Below are positions 33,962 to 42,282 of a stretch of 44,248 nt of DNA, piece by piece; within the stretch, counting starts at the first letter, position 1, and every line of letters starts with the position of its first letter. The notes beneath the pieces were generated by a model. The model did not search any database and was not told the origin of the DNA. It was given only the letters and a program-made list of their open reading frames with translations. Position numbers and translations under genes: made by a program. Origin of the DNA: SAR86 cluster bacterium (GTDB lineage: Bacteria > Pseudomonadota > Gammaproteobacteria > Pseudomonadales > Pseudohongiellaceae); contig NVVJ01000006.1 of NCBI GenBank assembly GCA_002402175.1, positions 1 through 44,248 of the forward strand, given 5' to 3'.

Positions 33962-34729
33962 ATGAAGTATTCCAATAAATATTTACTAAACCTTATCAGC
34001 GGTTGTTCTCTGGTGGCGCTAACACTTGTCAGCAATGCTGCAAGCGCCGCTACAGCAGATGTGGCCGCCGCGCTGGCTCACCCCGACCGACCCAGCGCCG
34101 ACGCGGAGGACGATGCACGACGTAAACCTGCAGAGGTACTTGCATTTGCCGGGCTAGAAGCTGACATGGACATTCTTGAGCTTGAAGCAGGTGGCGGCTA
34201 CTACACAGAAATACTAAGTCGGGCTGTTGGCGCCAATGGCAGCGTGATTCTGCAGCACGCACCTGGCCTCATGAGCTTTGTTGGTGATGGCATAGACTTG
34301 CGCACAGCGGATAATCGGCTCCCTAATGTAACTGTCAGCCTTACCAATTTCGATGCGTTGGATGCCGCCGACAATTCTATCGACATGGTTACCTGGATCC
34401 TCGGCCCTCACGAATTAGGCTTCGAGCCCGGTGGTAACAGCCTTGGAGATGCAGTAGCTTCCTTTCGAGAAATTGCTCGGGTGCTGAAACCTGGCGGCGT
34501 ATTGCTAGCGTCTGACCATATTGCTCCTGATGGTGCTGGCCTGGAAGCGGGTGACGCCTTACACCGAATAGAAGAGAGTTTGGTAACCGGTTGGGCAGAG
34601 GCAGCGGGCTTGTCAGTGTTGCGCACTTTCGATCTGTTAAAGAATTCGACAGACCCGCTGACAGAGATTGTCTTCGCCCCTACAATTCGAAACAAGACTA
34701 GTCAGTTCATAGTGCTTTACCAAAAGTAA
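33962..34729 (+). CDS. Exported SAM-methyltransferase-fold protein (COG4798-like)
   Basis: I place the start at ATG 33962 because GGAG is just upstream and a Sec signal peptide follows (MKYSNKYLLNLISGCSLVAL to AASAAT). The mature 220 residues are a class I methyltransferase fold: DILELEAGGGYYTEILSRAV as motif I, IDMVTWILGPHELGF, and FREIARVLKPGGVLLASDHI. SAM is not expected in the periplasm, so export of this fold is odd though seen across the family. Either it has another role or it acts before export. A bidirectional terminator follows. Confidence 0.85.
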   Translation: MKYSNKYLLNLISGCSLVALTLVSNAASAATADVAAALAHPDRPSADAEDDARRKPAEVLAFAGLEADMDILELEAGGGYYTEILSRAVGANGSVILQHAPGLMSFVGDGIDLRTADNRLPNVTVSLTNFDALDAADNSIDMVTWILGPHELGFEPGGNSLGDAVASFREIARVLKPGGVLLASDHIAPDGAGLEAGDALHRIEESLVTGWAEAAGLSVLRTFDLLKNSTDPLTEIVFAPTIRNKTSQFIVLYQK

Positions 34730-34735
34730 GAAACT

Positions 34736-34772
34736 AAAAAAGGCGGTAGGATTATTTATCCTTCCGCCTTTT
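34736..34772. terminator. Bidirectional terminator between convergent genes
   Basis: A long stem (AAAAGGCGGTAGGAT pairing with ATCCTTCCGCCTTTT, one imperfect pair) with A and T tracts at its two ends. It lies just after the exported methyltransferase and can also serve the DUF6152 gene arriving from the other side. Confidence 0.85.
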
Positions 34773-34816
34773 AGTTTTCAAATAACTTTTAAATAACCTT
34801 CAAATTTCCTCTGTAT

Positions 34817-35188
34817 CTAATTCAGGTCAGGCTGGGGGACGAATTCACTTCCGTCTTCAAAGGTAATTTTCTGCAAATACATTGTGTATTGCCTACGCCC
34901 TTTACGGCCGCTAGCGGTAACCTTCTCTCCAATTTCCAGCCGTTCTAGTGAAACACCCTGTCGTTGAAGCGTCGTTCGAGCACCTGATTCGATCAGCCAG
35001 AAAATTTCATTGCCGTCCTCGTCCGTATTCTTAATAAGTACAGACGAATGCGGGTTCTGAAAGCGTACTCTTTCTATTACACCATCAACTGAAATAATTT
35101 CCTGAGTGAAATTTGCATTAGTAGAATGATGCGCACTTACCAGTAGAGGCATGAAAAACAATGCCGCAAGAAACATAACTAATTTCAT
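34817..35188 (-). CDS. DUF6152 family exported protein
   Basis: 123 residues with a signal peptide ending VSAHHS. The conserved pattern of the DUF6152 group follows: HHSTNANFTQEIISVDGVIE, then VRFQNPHSSVLIK and GEKVTASGRKGRR. This is a small beta-barrel-like (OB-type) periplasmic protein of unknown role. It overlaps the upstream gene by four bases and has GGAGAG before ATG 35188. The HH at the mature N-terminus could bind a metal, an inference only. Confidence 0.88.
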   Translation of the reverse strand: MKLVMFLAALFFMPLLVSAHHSTNANFTQEIISVDGVIERVRFQNPHSSVLIKNTDEDGNEIFWLIESGARTTLQRQGVSLERLEIGEKVTASGRKGRRQYTMYLQKITFEDGSEFVPQPDLN

Positions 35189-35877
35189 TGTAACTCTCCA
35201 TCGTTCTTCGCATTTAACTCATTAAACCAATCGTAATTAGACTCGGTACATTCATAGGGTAAAACATCAGTAGCGTCGGTTAGCCTAAAAGAATATTCCA
35301 GAACGAGAGGTTTCTCAAAGAGTATATCATCCATATACGTATGCCTAATATGAAGCATGCCTTCTTCGACTCGCAACTCTTCGAGTGTGATTGTATTTTC
35401 CGATTGCGGAATACCTCGTGAGGTTCGAATATAACCGGATGCGTGATTTCTCGATTCTATAATTAGACGGTCACCTTCATGGTGAGCGAAGGACGATCCC
35501 ATTTCCTGGAAATAAGTGCCCTGCAAATTTTTAGTGCTGGGCAAACCTGGCATCACCGATACATCACCTATTGGAATATCCCTTCGCAAATCAAATAATT
35601 CATAGCTAATCAACAGATGATCTTCCGTTTGTTCAATCTTAATAAGCGCAGTCGGGTTCGCCCATATCCGCGCGACACTAGCCGGCACACAGTAAAGGCT
35701 AGGGTCGTCAGCCAGCAGGTCGTATTCACCTTGAATTCGAAGCCCCTCTTCGGTTAGTAAGATTTCACTTTCTGTTCCTGGCCCAGAAAGCATCCAGACA
35801 CCAGTCAGGTCCACAGCACCATGAACTGACAAAGACAGTATCAATGCGCAGATGGAAAATAATGCTCTCAAGATCAT
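35185..35877 (-). CDS. Exported protein of unknown function, partner of the DUF6152 gene
   Basis: 230 residues with a signal peptide (LRALFSICALILSLSVHG-AVD). The beta-rich mature region has VDLTGVWMLSGPGTESEILL, CVPASVARIWANPTALIKIE and HHEGDRLIIESRNHASGYIR. The opening DLTGVW pattern is common in small periplasmic proteins next to DUF6152 genes. The two are co-translated (ATGA overlap). AGGAA lies upstream of ATG 35877. I cannot assign a function. Confidence 0.8.
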   Translation of the reverse strand: MILRALFSICALILSLSVHGAVDLTGVWMLSGPGTESEILLTEEGLRIQGEYDLLADDPSLYCVPASVARIWANPTALIKIEQTEDHLLISYELFDLRRDIPIGDVSVMPGLPSTKNLQGTYFQEMGSSFAHHEGDRLIIESRNHASGYIRTSRGIPQSENTITLEELRVEEGMLHIRHTYMDDILFEKPLVLEYSFRLTDATDVLPYECTESNYDWFNELNAKNDGELQ

Positions 35878-36071
35878 AGGGTGTATTCCTAGCGGTTCAA
35901 TTCATCTGATTTGAAGTACTAATCGCATTGCTTATCTTCAGTATACTGTCAATTAACTAAGCTGCCTATACTGTTCATTTTCACCTTAACTCCGCAAATA
36001 TCCCTTATCAACCCGCACCCCCATCACTCAATAAGTTTGACCCTTTTCATGTCTGTTTTTCTAAATTGACA

Positions 36072-36105
36072 ATTAACGATGTCAAATATATTTGACATCG
36101 TTAAT
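36072..36105. promoter_or_regulatory. Perfect 34-bp palindrome, operator A
   Basis: The palindrome is perfect over 34 bases and centres at 36088.5. Its middle 18 bases, TGTCAAATATATTTGACA (36080-36097), are repeated exactly in operator B. Together they bracket the predicted promoter of the following operon. Confidence 0.85.
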
Positions 36106-36120
36106 GTCTTTCACTATTCT
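36092..36120 (+). promoter_or_regulatory. Sigma-70 promoter between the two operators
   Basis: TTGACA (36092-36097), 17 bases, TATTCT (36115-36120). The -35 falls inside operator A and the predicted start (about 36127) inside operator B, so a bound repressor would block it completely. Confidence 0.7.
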
Positions 36121-36141
36121 GTGTCAAATATATTTGACACA
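36120..36141. promoter_or_regulatory. Perfect 22-bp palindrome, operator B
   Basis: A perfect 22-base palindrome sharing the same 18-base core (36122-36139) as operator A. The centres are 42 bases apart, four turns of DNA, which suits cooperative binding on one face of the helix. Confidence 0.85.
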
Positions 36142-36203
36142 TGCGCCACCCCAATCGGACCACGCCTCTGCGCGTAAAGTATTCACTAAACGGAGATATG
36201 ACT

Positions 36204-36620
36204 ATGAAAACTACACTTTCCTGCCTGCTTGCTGTCTTACTGTTGGCTTACAATGCAGCGGGTATAGCTAACCCACAGCACGGATTTTTCAACCATGGAG
36301 AACCTACGACTACCGAGGAACCTGCAACTTTTAGTATGCGCGAAAACGACCGGGCATTGTGCGGCACGCCCTTTTGGGACGACCTGTATGCTCTCACAGT
36401 CAACGTTTTTTCAGTTGGCGCGAGCAAGGTAAAACTCCACGATTACGAAGAGCAGATATTTAGCCTGGTCCGTTCCTCTGAAGAATTTGGCGGTTCCGCG
36501 GGTGCATTTATTGAACACATAAAGGAAATACCCGCCCAGCTTGTTCAAATCATTATTGAAGACTCTGCTGTACTAGATAGTTGTGCTAACTTTAGTGTTG
36601 CTATGGTTGGCCCCCCGTAA
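36204..36620 (+). CDS. Small secreted protein, first gene of the XRE operon
   Basis: ATG 36204 is chosen because GGAG lies eight bases upstream; an ATG at 36198 is too close and the first in-frame ATG, at 36141, lies in operator B. The 138-residue product has a Sec signal peptide (MKTTLSCLLAVLLLAYNAAG). The mature region is a small helical protein (LCGTPFWDDLYALTVNVFSV...YEEQIFSLVRSSEEFGGSAG) with two Cys. I do not recognise it. Control by the palindromes and the downstream regulator is inferred from position. Confidence 0.7.
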   Translation: MKTTLSCLLAVLLLAYNAAGIANPQHGFFNHGEPTTTEEPATFSMRENDRALCGTPFWDDLYALTVNVFSVGASKVKLHDYEEQIFSLVRSSEEFGGSAGAFIEHIKEIPAQLVQIIIEDSAVLDSCANFSVAMVGPP

Positions 36621-36677
36621 ACAGGAATATGGAATGCATGCTTACAAATTCAAGTTGCCGCATCAAAGGAGTTAACA

Positions 36678-37103
36678 ATGCCCTTTCGTGAAAAGAAATC
36701 CTGGGCCACAATTTTTGCTCTTGTTATTGTGTTTCTACCCTATTATGGATTCATGTTTCGAGCTTACCATCAGCCAGATCCTGACTTTCAATACTTAATA
36801 ACTCTTGCAGTGTACGCCCTAGCCGCATTTGTACTATTGGAGATTATCCTGGTGCTGGTGGCTCGCCAACTCTCACCAGAAGATGTAGGCATACCAAAAG
36901 ATGAGCGTGACCAGTTATTTGCATTCCGCGCAGCGCGATACGCACATGTAGCCTTAATTTCGTTAATGATAGTTGTTACCTTTTTAATGATACATACCCA
37001 TGCCGGTAATTGGGGTTGGGGTATGTTGTACCTGGCTACTATAATCTGCTCTGAGATTTTACGAGCGAGTGTACTGATTGTGCAGTATCGAAGGGGCTAC
37101 TGA
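36678..37103 (+). CDS. Four-helix membrane protein
   Basis: 141 residues with four hydrophobic segments (about 10-30, 37-62, 90-108 and 114-134) and a charged loop between the second and third (PEDVGIPKDERDQLFAFRAA). The layout resembles DUF2178-type proteins, which are often found with small XRE regulators. AAGGAG lies seven bases before the ATG. The stop shares a base with the start of the regulator gene (TGATG), so they are co-translated. It may sense a signal and sequester or release the regulator, an inference. Confidence 0.8.
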   Translation: MPFREKKSWATIFALVIVFLPYYGFMFRAYHQPDPDFQYLITLAVYALAAFVLLEIILVLVARQLSPEDVGIPKDERDQLFAFRAARYAHVALISLMIVVTFLMIHTHAGNWGWGMLYLATIICSEILRASVLIVQYRRGY

Positions 37104-37318
37104 TGCCGGAACTACCTATCTCAAATTGCATCCGCGAATTACGTGCAGCCCACAGCGACATGACTCAACTTGAGCTCTCTCGACAGATAGCTGTCACCCG
37201 CCAAACAGTGAATGCGATTGAATTAGGAAAATATTCTCCGTCCCTAGAAGTAGCATTTCGCATTGCGGCGGTTTTTGATCAACCACTGGAGAAAGTCTTT
37301 CAGTATCGCAAGGCATAG
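37103..37318 (+). CDS. Small XRE-family DNA-binding protein
   Basis: 71 residues that are almost entirely helix-turn-helix: CIRELRAAHSDMTQLELSRQ, then TRQTVNAIELGKYSPSLEVA and AAVFDQPLEKVFQY. This is the YozG/YgzD-type stand-alone XRE regulator, expected to bind a palindrome as a dimer. The paired palindromes upstream of the operon are the natural targets. It is immediately downstream of its membrane partner gene. Confidence 0.93.
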   Translation: MPELPISNCIRELRAAHSDMTQLELSRQIAVTRQTVNAIELGKYSPSLEVAFRIAAVFDQPLEKVFQYRKA

Positions 37319-37396
37319 AAACACAGGATAGTTGTGAATTTATTTTTCTGAGAAGCAATTGATGGTAAATTTGGCACTTCCTGATTTGGAGGTTCT

Positions 37397-38758
37397 ATGC
37401 TTCGACGTATTTCTCACCCGCTAATTTCTCACCCACTACTAGTACTACTTTGCTTTCTGCTTAGTCCTTTTATCCAGGCAGATACCGGTGATTCCATACT
37501 GCCCATGAAACAGCGGGCTGAAACGATTGATCGGTTTCTAGTCGCGCGATTTGAATCCTTGCCCGCTAAACTAATGCGTCGCGAAGGTATTGCCATGTGG
37601 ATACTAGTGGCACGTGAGTACAACGAAGATCCGGTGGTAATGACTATGCTACCTGGAGATGCCCACGCAGCACGCCGAAGAACTATTCTTGTGTTCATGG
37701 ACGAGGGTGCCGAAGGCGTTAAAGGCTATGCGGTATCAAGATATGGCGTGGGTGATTTTTTTAAACCCGTTTGGAATCCCGAAGAACAGCCTGATCAATG
37801 GAAAGCGCTGTCTGAACTAATCAGTGAAAAAAACCCTGCAAACATTGCCATTAATACCTCCTCAGATTTTGCCCTGGCGGACGGCCTAACACAGGGTGAA
37901 TATGTTGGATTGATGGGAGCGCTTACAAATGAGCAAAAAAACCGAGTGCAATCAGCAGAAAACCTCGCCATCAGTTGGCTTGAGGCCAGAACTGCTGAAG
38001 AAATGGCAATCTACCCTTCTATTGTTGAAATCGCCCACGACATAATAGAGGAGGGTTTCTCCAATGAGGTTATCACACCGGGCGTTACTACAACTGACGA
38101 TGTGATGTGGTGGTACCGCGACAGAATTCGCGAACTGCGCTTGGTGACCTGGTTCCATCCGTCAGTGAGTATTCAGCGAGCCGACGGTGCCGAGAAAGAA
38201 TTTATCGATCTGTTCACAGACACCGACAGAGACGGTGTTATCTTGCCCGGCGATCTGCTGCATGTTGACTTCGGAATTACCTATCTTCGATTAAATACCG
38301 ACACACAACAACACGCCTATGTATTGCGCCCAGGAGAAAGCAACGCGCCGGCTGGATTGTTAGCAGGCCTAAAAACCAGCAACCGACTACAGGATATCCT
38401 GACGGAAAATTTCAAAGCAGGTCGAACTGGCAATGAAATTCTAAGAGCCGCACGAGCACAAGCTATAGATGAAGATATTCGACCCTCTATCTACACACAC
38501 CCAATTGGTTACCATGGTCATGGCGCAGGCCCGACTATTGGCATGTGGGATAATCAGAATGATACTGTCGGCAAGGGTGACTTTCCCATGCATGAAAATA
38601 CGGCGTACTCAATTGAGTTAAATGCCACTGTCAGCGTTCCCGAATGGGGCGGGCAGGATGTCAGGTTTATGCTCGAAGAAGATGCTTATTTTGATGGACA
38701 GACCAGTCGTTATATCGATGGTAGGCAAGAGGAATTTATTCTTATTGAATCTGAATAA
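37397..38758 (+). CDS. Secreted M24 family metallopeptidase (aminopeptidase P-like)
   Basis: 453 residues with a signal peptide (LLVLLCFLLSPFIQA-DTG). An N-terminal creatinase-like domain spans about 30-200. The pita-bread domain follows: metal ligands D in LLHVDFGITYLRLNTDT (with the second D nearby), H in GYHGHGAGPTIGMWDN, E in YSIELNATV and E in FMLEEDAYFD. This group cleaves Xaa-Pro bonds or related substrates. The gene has GGAGG four bases before ATG 37397 and ends at a convergent hairpin. Its place behind the XRE operon seems unrelated. Confidence 0.9.
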   Translation: MLRRISHPLISHPLLVLLCFLLSPFIQADTGDSILPMKQRAETIDRFLVARFESLPAKLMRREGIAMWILVAREYNEDPVVMTMLPGDAHAARRRTILVFMDEGAEGVKGYAVSRYGVGDFFKPVWNPEEQPDQWKALSELISEKNPANIAINTSSDFALADGLTQGEYVGLMGALTNEQKNRVQSAENLAISWLEARTAEEMAIYPSIVEIAHDIIEEGFSNEVITPGVTTTDDVMWWYRDRIRELRLVTWFHPSVSIQRADGAEKEFIDLFTDTDRDGVILPGDLLHVDFGITYLRLNTDTQQHAYVLRPGESNAPAGLLAGLKTSNRLQDILTENFKAGRTGNEILRAARAQAIDEDIRPSIYTHPIGYHGHGAGPTIGMWDNQNDTVGKGDFPMHENTAYSIELNATVSVPEWGGQDVRFMLEEDAYFDGQTSRYIDGRQEEFILIESE

Positions 38759-38786
38759 GCCAAAGCTTGGCGAATTTAAATAAAGA

Positions 38787-38822
38787 AGCGTAGCGGTTTA
38801 GCAAAGAAAAAACCGCTACGCT
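38787..38822. terminator. Hairpin between convergent genes
   Basis: AGCGTAGCGGTTT pairs perfectly with AAACCGCTACGCT over 13 bases around a ten-base loop. T runs are weak on the plus side and moderate (TTCTTTATTT) on the minus side. It lies between the M24 peptidase and the esterase-like gene. Confidence 0.8.
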
Positions 38823-38854
38823 CTCTAATGACTTATTGTCATGCTTTCCTATTA

Positions 38855-39766
38855 CTATTTTTCCGGATGCCAACTACCGTTTACAAAACGGAGCCCTCGT
38901 GAGGTAATAGCGGGAGGTGCAGACATATGGTTCTCATCCGGCATGTTGTGACAATGTATCTTAAGCCCAGGATAATTCCTCGATTGCAGCCGGCTAGCGA
39001 ACTCTACCGTAAGTTCTGCAATTCGTGGCCAGCCATTTTCATCACTGAATGAAATAAAACTTTCTATATGGGCTCTCATCTCTGGATTTTTCTTTGCGAT
39101 ATCAACAGCAGAAGCACGAATATGTTCTTTGACCTCAAGTGCGCCTGCACTAATAAAAACTGTTGCTTGCATGTCGTCGTGAGTTTTCGAAAATGCTTCT
39201 TCCCATTCCCATACCTGCTCTTTTCGCCACCAGATAGCAGGGCTACCTAATATATATTTATCAAACGTATTGGGACTGGTAAGTAACGTCCAGGTCGCAA
39301 ACAAGCCGCCTAAAGAAACTCCCTGTAGAGTGCTATTGGCTGAGCCGACTGGATATTTCTTTTCTATTAATGGTTTTAGCTCCTCACTAAGAAAGCGAAG
39401 AAACGCCGGTCCGCCAGCTTGCACAGACGCGCCTAGAGATTTAATTTCATATTCTTCAGGCTCTGTCGGAACGTAATCCCTGTTTCGATTAGCCATGGCC
39501 ACGGCCAAAGACTCGCCGGGGTAGCCGATGCCAATGACAAAAGATGGCGGAACTTCGCCGCCCTGGGAGAGCAATCGCTGTGTGCCTATCATCGACGCAA
39601 ACGACGCATTCCCGTCAAGCGAATATATTGCCGGATAGCTTTTCTGTGGCTCAACAATTGAAGGTTTTCCTACAAATATTCTAAAGGTATCGTTGACATG
39701 AGAAGACTCAATATCAAAGTACTCAGCGTCGAAAAGTCCAGACATGGTAGTTGTGGAATATTGCAT
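38855..39766 (-). CDS. Putative esterase, alpha/beta hydrolase (esterase D/IroE-like)
   Basis: 303 residues. It begins with strands ESSHVNDTFRIFVGKPSI and YPAIYSLDGNASFASMIGTQ, typical of the putative-esterase group. The nucleophile elbow is G-V-S-L-G-G in NSTLQGVSLGGLFATW, and the late His is in NMPDENHMSAPPAI. Relatives act on siderophore esters, S-formylglutathione or acyl compounds. It lacks a signal peptide. GGAG precedes ATG 39766. A dyad 54 bases upstream of the start may control it. Confidence 0.88.
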   Translation of the reverse strand: MQYSTTTMSGLFDAEYFDIESSHVNDTFRIFVGKPSIVEPQKSYPAIYSLDGNASFASMIGTQRLLSQGGEVPPSFVIGIGYPGESLAVAMANRNRDYVPTEPEEYEIKSLGASVQAGGPAFLRFLSEELKPLIEKKYPVGSANSTLQGVSLGGLFATWTLLTSPNTFDKYILGSPAIWWRKEQVWEWEEAFSKTHDDMQATVFISAGALEVKEHIRASAVDIAKKNPEMRAHIESFISFSDENGWPRIAELTVEFASRLQSRNYPGLKIHCHNMPDENHMSAPPAITSRGLRFVNGSWHPEK

Positions 39767-39819
39767 AAAAGGCTCCAGCAGAAGTGATGATGGGAGCGCA
39801 TTCTAGGGGGGCTGTATAA

Positions 39820-39841
39820 AAAATTATAGTCTTATAATTTT
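39820..39841. repeat. Perfect inverted repeat upstream of the esterase gene
   Basis: AAAATTATA-GTCT-TATAATTTT has nine-base arms around four bases and begins 54 bases upstream of the start. It may be an operator or part of an AT-rich promoter. No adjacent gene obviously encodes its binder. Confidence 0.45.
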
Positions 39842-39941
39842 GCTAAATATTTGCTATTATAGTACCTACTCTGGAAATGCTTTTTCTTCTTTCTCCATCC
39901 ACTCTCAAAACTTGATATCGACAATAAGTCAGAAACTTATT

Positions 39942-40910
39942 CTAGTGAGCATCAGTATTCTGCTCTAGAAAGCTCAATATTTGCCTGGACCTATCTCCTG
40001 GATAATGTCTGGCTTCCGGTAAATATTCCAATTTCAAATTTTTAATATTCTTATTCAAGCGCTCCCGAATTTGTTCAGCATCAAGCATCAAATCCTTGCC
40101 ACCCACTACAGCCATTACTGGAATCTTTATATTCCCTAGTTCCTCATCGGTGAATATTGGTAATTTATTCAGCCTCGGATTGAAATGTTGTGGAACAACC
40201 GAGAGGAAATTCGTCAACATAGCACCAAGCTCTGAAACCTCAGTGGATTGCTCACCAACCATCAGCTGCCTTGTCTTGTTCTTCCCCCAGTCCCCAAGTA
40301 GAGCCAGAGGAATAACCCACCACAGAATATTTCGCTGACGGCCGACGCCTCCAGGAGAAACTAGAACAAGATTGTCCACCGCTTCAGGACGTCTTATTGT
40401 GTAGTCCAGAGCAAACCAACCCCCTAGTGAAGTTCCAATGAAAGACGCACTTTGTATACCGAGCTGCTCTCTTATTTCATCGAGCCACTGTGCATAACTT
40501 GAGGTATTCAGCGCTGGCCGAGAAGGTGCACTTAAACCAGGCTCACCAATAATATCCACCGTGTAGATATGAAACTGCTGCTCCCAAAGTAACACTTCTT
40601 TCATCCACATCAGCGAATTGCTCATTGAGCCATGCAACAGGATCAATTTCGGTTTTCCTTCGGAGCCCGATTCAATTACGAAAGTCTCACCCTGACTTGT
40701 GCTGATCGTATGTTTGCGAGAAGGGACCGGCCACCGGTTCAGGATTTCGATGTATTGATCGCGAATGAATTTTGCACTCTCTGGTGATTTGAAAACGTTT
40801 CTGGACACTGGCGATATAACTCCACTAAATACCGTAATTATCAGGATTAAAAAGACTGCAATAATCAAGGCAGTACTACCAAATTTTCTGCGTTGAATCA
40901 GGTTCATCAT
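39942..40910 (-). CDS. Membrane-anchored alpha/beta hydrolase
   Basis: 322 residues with one N-terminal anchor (about 12-34). The hydrolase follows: LILLHGSMSNSLMWMKEVLL for the oxyanion region, nucleophile elbow G-T-S-L-G-G in ASFIGTSLGGWFALDY, acid in VVGGKDLML and His in EARHYPGDRSRQIL. The catalytic part probably faces the periplasm. The start ATGATG at 40910/40907 has GAGG upstream. It follows the HTH gene by only 13 bases, so the two are likely co-transcribed. Substrate unknown. Confidence 0.88.
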   Translation of the reverse strand: MMNLIQRRKFGSTALIIAVFLILIITVFSGVISPVSRNVFKSPESAKFIRDQYIEILNRWPVPSRKHTISTSQGETFVIESGSEGKPKLILLHGSMSNSLMWMKEVLLWEQQFHIYTVDIIGEPGLSAPSRPALNTSSYAQWLDEIREQLGIQSASFIGTSLGGWFALDYTIRRPEAVDNLVLVSPGGVGRQRNILWWVIPLALLGDWGKNKTRQLMVGEQSTEVSELGAMLTNFLSVVPQHFNPRLNKLPIFTDEELGNIKIPVMAVVGGKDLMLDAEQIRERLNKNIKNLKLEYLPEARHYPGDRSRQILSFLEQNTDAH

Positions 40911-40923
40911 TGGTAGTATTCCT

Positions 40924-41361
40924 CTAACTCGACATCAAGGTTTCCACTAGCTTCATCGCATGTCGTATGGTTTCACTGTCGCCATTTAGTAAAATTTTTA
41001 AATTTCCAATTTCCTGATAATAAATGCAGTCAATTCTCAATTTGGATTTAGTATCTTCATCCCTGCTATTTTTTTGGGTGGCAAGTAAATAGTTAGTTAT
41101 GCGTGAGCTGTCCTCGGGAGAAATCGCATGAATATCAAACACAGTCGAAACTAGAGCTTCACGACGAATAAATTGAGAAACCGCGTTGGTTGAGTCCAGA
41201 CTCGCCCCGCAGTATTCCTCTAGTTGAGACTGAGTAATTCTGTATTGCTTACCCACACGAGTCGATTGCAGTTCTCCGCTTCTAATCTTCTTACGCAATG
41301 TCTTAGGATGAAGTTTTAGAAGCTCAGCGGCCTCGGTGACTGTATAGAGATATTGCCCCAT
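40924..41361 (-). CDS. Excisionase-type helix-turn-helix protein with extra C-terminal domain
   Basis: 145 residues. The first 50 (YLYTVTEAAELLKLHPKTLR, then GELQSTRVGKQYRITQSQLE) are an excisionase/MerR-type winged helix. The remaining 90 residues form an extra domain (IDCIYYQEIGNLKILLNGDS). No integrase or attachment-like repeat is near, so it is more likely a local regulator than a phage excisionase. GAGGAATAT precedes the ATG. It probably controls the hydrolase gene downstream. Confidence 0.85.
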   Translation of the reverse strand: MGQYLYTVTEAAELLKLHPKTLRKKIRSGELQSTRVGKQYRITQSQLEEYCGASLDSTNAVSQFIRREALVSTVFDIHAISPEDSSRITNYLLATQKNSRDEDTKSKLRIDCIYYQEIGNLKILLNGDSETIRHAMKLVETLMSS

Positions 41362-41540
41362 ATATTCCTCTTTATTCCATTATATTGAATTTTACAGGGT
41401 ATTATAGGGAATATTATGGATATATCAATATTAATTCAGACATTTTAGGGAATAGCGGAAAGAAACGATGTTAATTTGCGGAAGCACGGAGAGGAAATAC
41501 AATACCGGGCGCAAAATACCCAAGCCCTTAAAGACGGTAC

Positions 41541-42245
41541 TCAGATTACGTGAAACTCAATCGGGTAAACCACAAGCAGTTCGAACTGGTTAGATGCTAA
41601 ATCACGAAATATTACTGTCAATGTGTAATCGCCTGCTTCATTAGTCGAGTCGAAGCTAACAATAAAAGTATTCGTCTCAACATTATATTCAAGTGAGCCA
41701 TCGAACGTATAATTGGTAGTCACACTTTGAAAGGCCCCTCCATGCCATTCAAAAGGAAAGGAGTTTGGACCAGGAAAAGACATGGCGCCAGTACCACTTA
41801 CGAAAATACTTTCGCCCTTTCTTAGCTCACGCACATAATCAAAACTAAACCCTAAATCGAAGCGAGTATTGTCAGCTCTAGATGCAATGTCATAACGAAG
41901 TCCGGTATCAGTATTGCCATCAGCAATAATCAAATTTTCGAGATTGTAGCTAACAAAAGGGATAGTTGGATCAGATGTAAATACACTTGGGTGGACTGCT
42001 TCACAATCATCTGGAATTTTTGAAATCTCTTCTCCATTGATAACAACCCAATAGAGCCCCTCTTCACCTCTATCATCCAGCATAAACCTGGCTTTGTATG
42101 ACACACTTTCAAAGGTCAGACAGGGTTCGTATAACGTAAAACTAGAGATATCAAAATATCGATCAGATTCAGTAAGTGCAGACTCTTGTGCGGAGGCAAT
42201 AGCAAAAGGAAGCATAAGGGAGGCGAATGCGACGGTTTTAATCAT
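41541..42245 (-). CDS. Exported protein of unknown function
   Basis: 234 residues with a signal peptide (FASLMLPFAIASAQESALTE). The beta-rich region has LYEPCLTFESVSYKARFMLD, the segment FSFDYVRELRKGESIFVSGT, and a C-terminal stretch QFELLVVYPIEFHV. The middle stretch RELRKGESIFVSG resembles cell-surface beta-sandwich proteins, but I recognise no family. Two Cys (C42, C79) could form a disulfide. It lies 37 bases after the beta-lactamase gene in the same direction; GGAGG is about ten bases upstream of its ATG. Confidence 0.7.
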   Translation of the reverse strand: MIKTVAFASLMLPFAIASAQESALTESDRYFDISSFTLYEPCLTFESVSYKARFMLDDRGEEGLYWVVINGEEISKIPDDCEAVHPSVFTSDPTIPFVSYNLENLIIADGNTDTGLRYDIASRADNTRFDLGFSFDYVRELRKGESIFVSGTGAMSFPGPNSFPFEWHGGAFQSVTTNYTFDGSLEYNVETNTFIVSFDSTNEAGDYTLTVIFRDLASNQFELLVVYPIEFHVI

Positions 42246-42282
42246 TTAATCAATGCCTCCATTATATATTCGATTATCGCGC

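Noticed and set aside
38855..39766. Siderophore esterase assignment
   Set aside because: The fold fits but no iron-uptake genes or Fur-like box were seen around it.
40924..41361. Excisionase of an integrated element
   Set aside because: No integrase, attachment-like repeat or phage gene is nearby; it looks like a local regulator.
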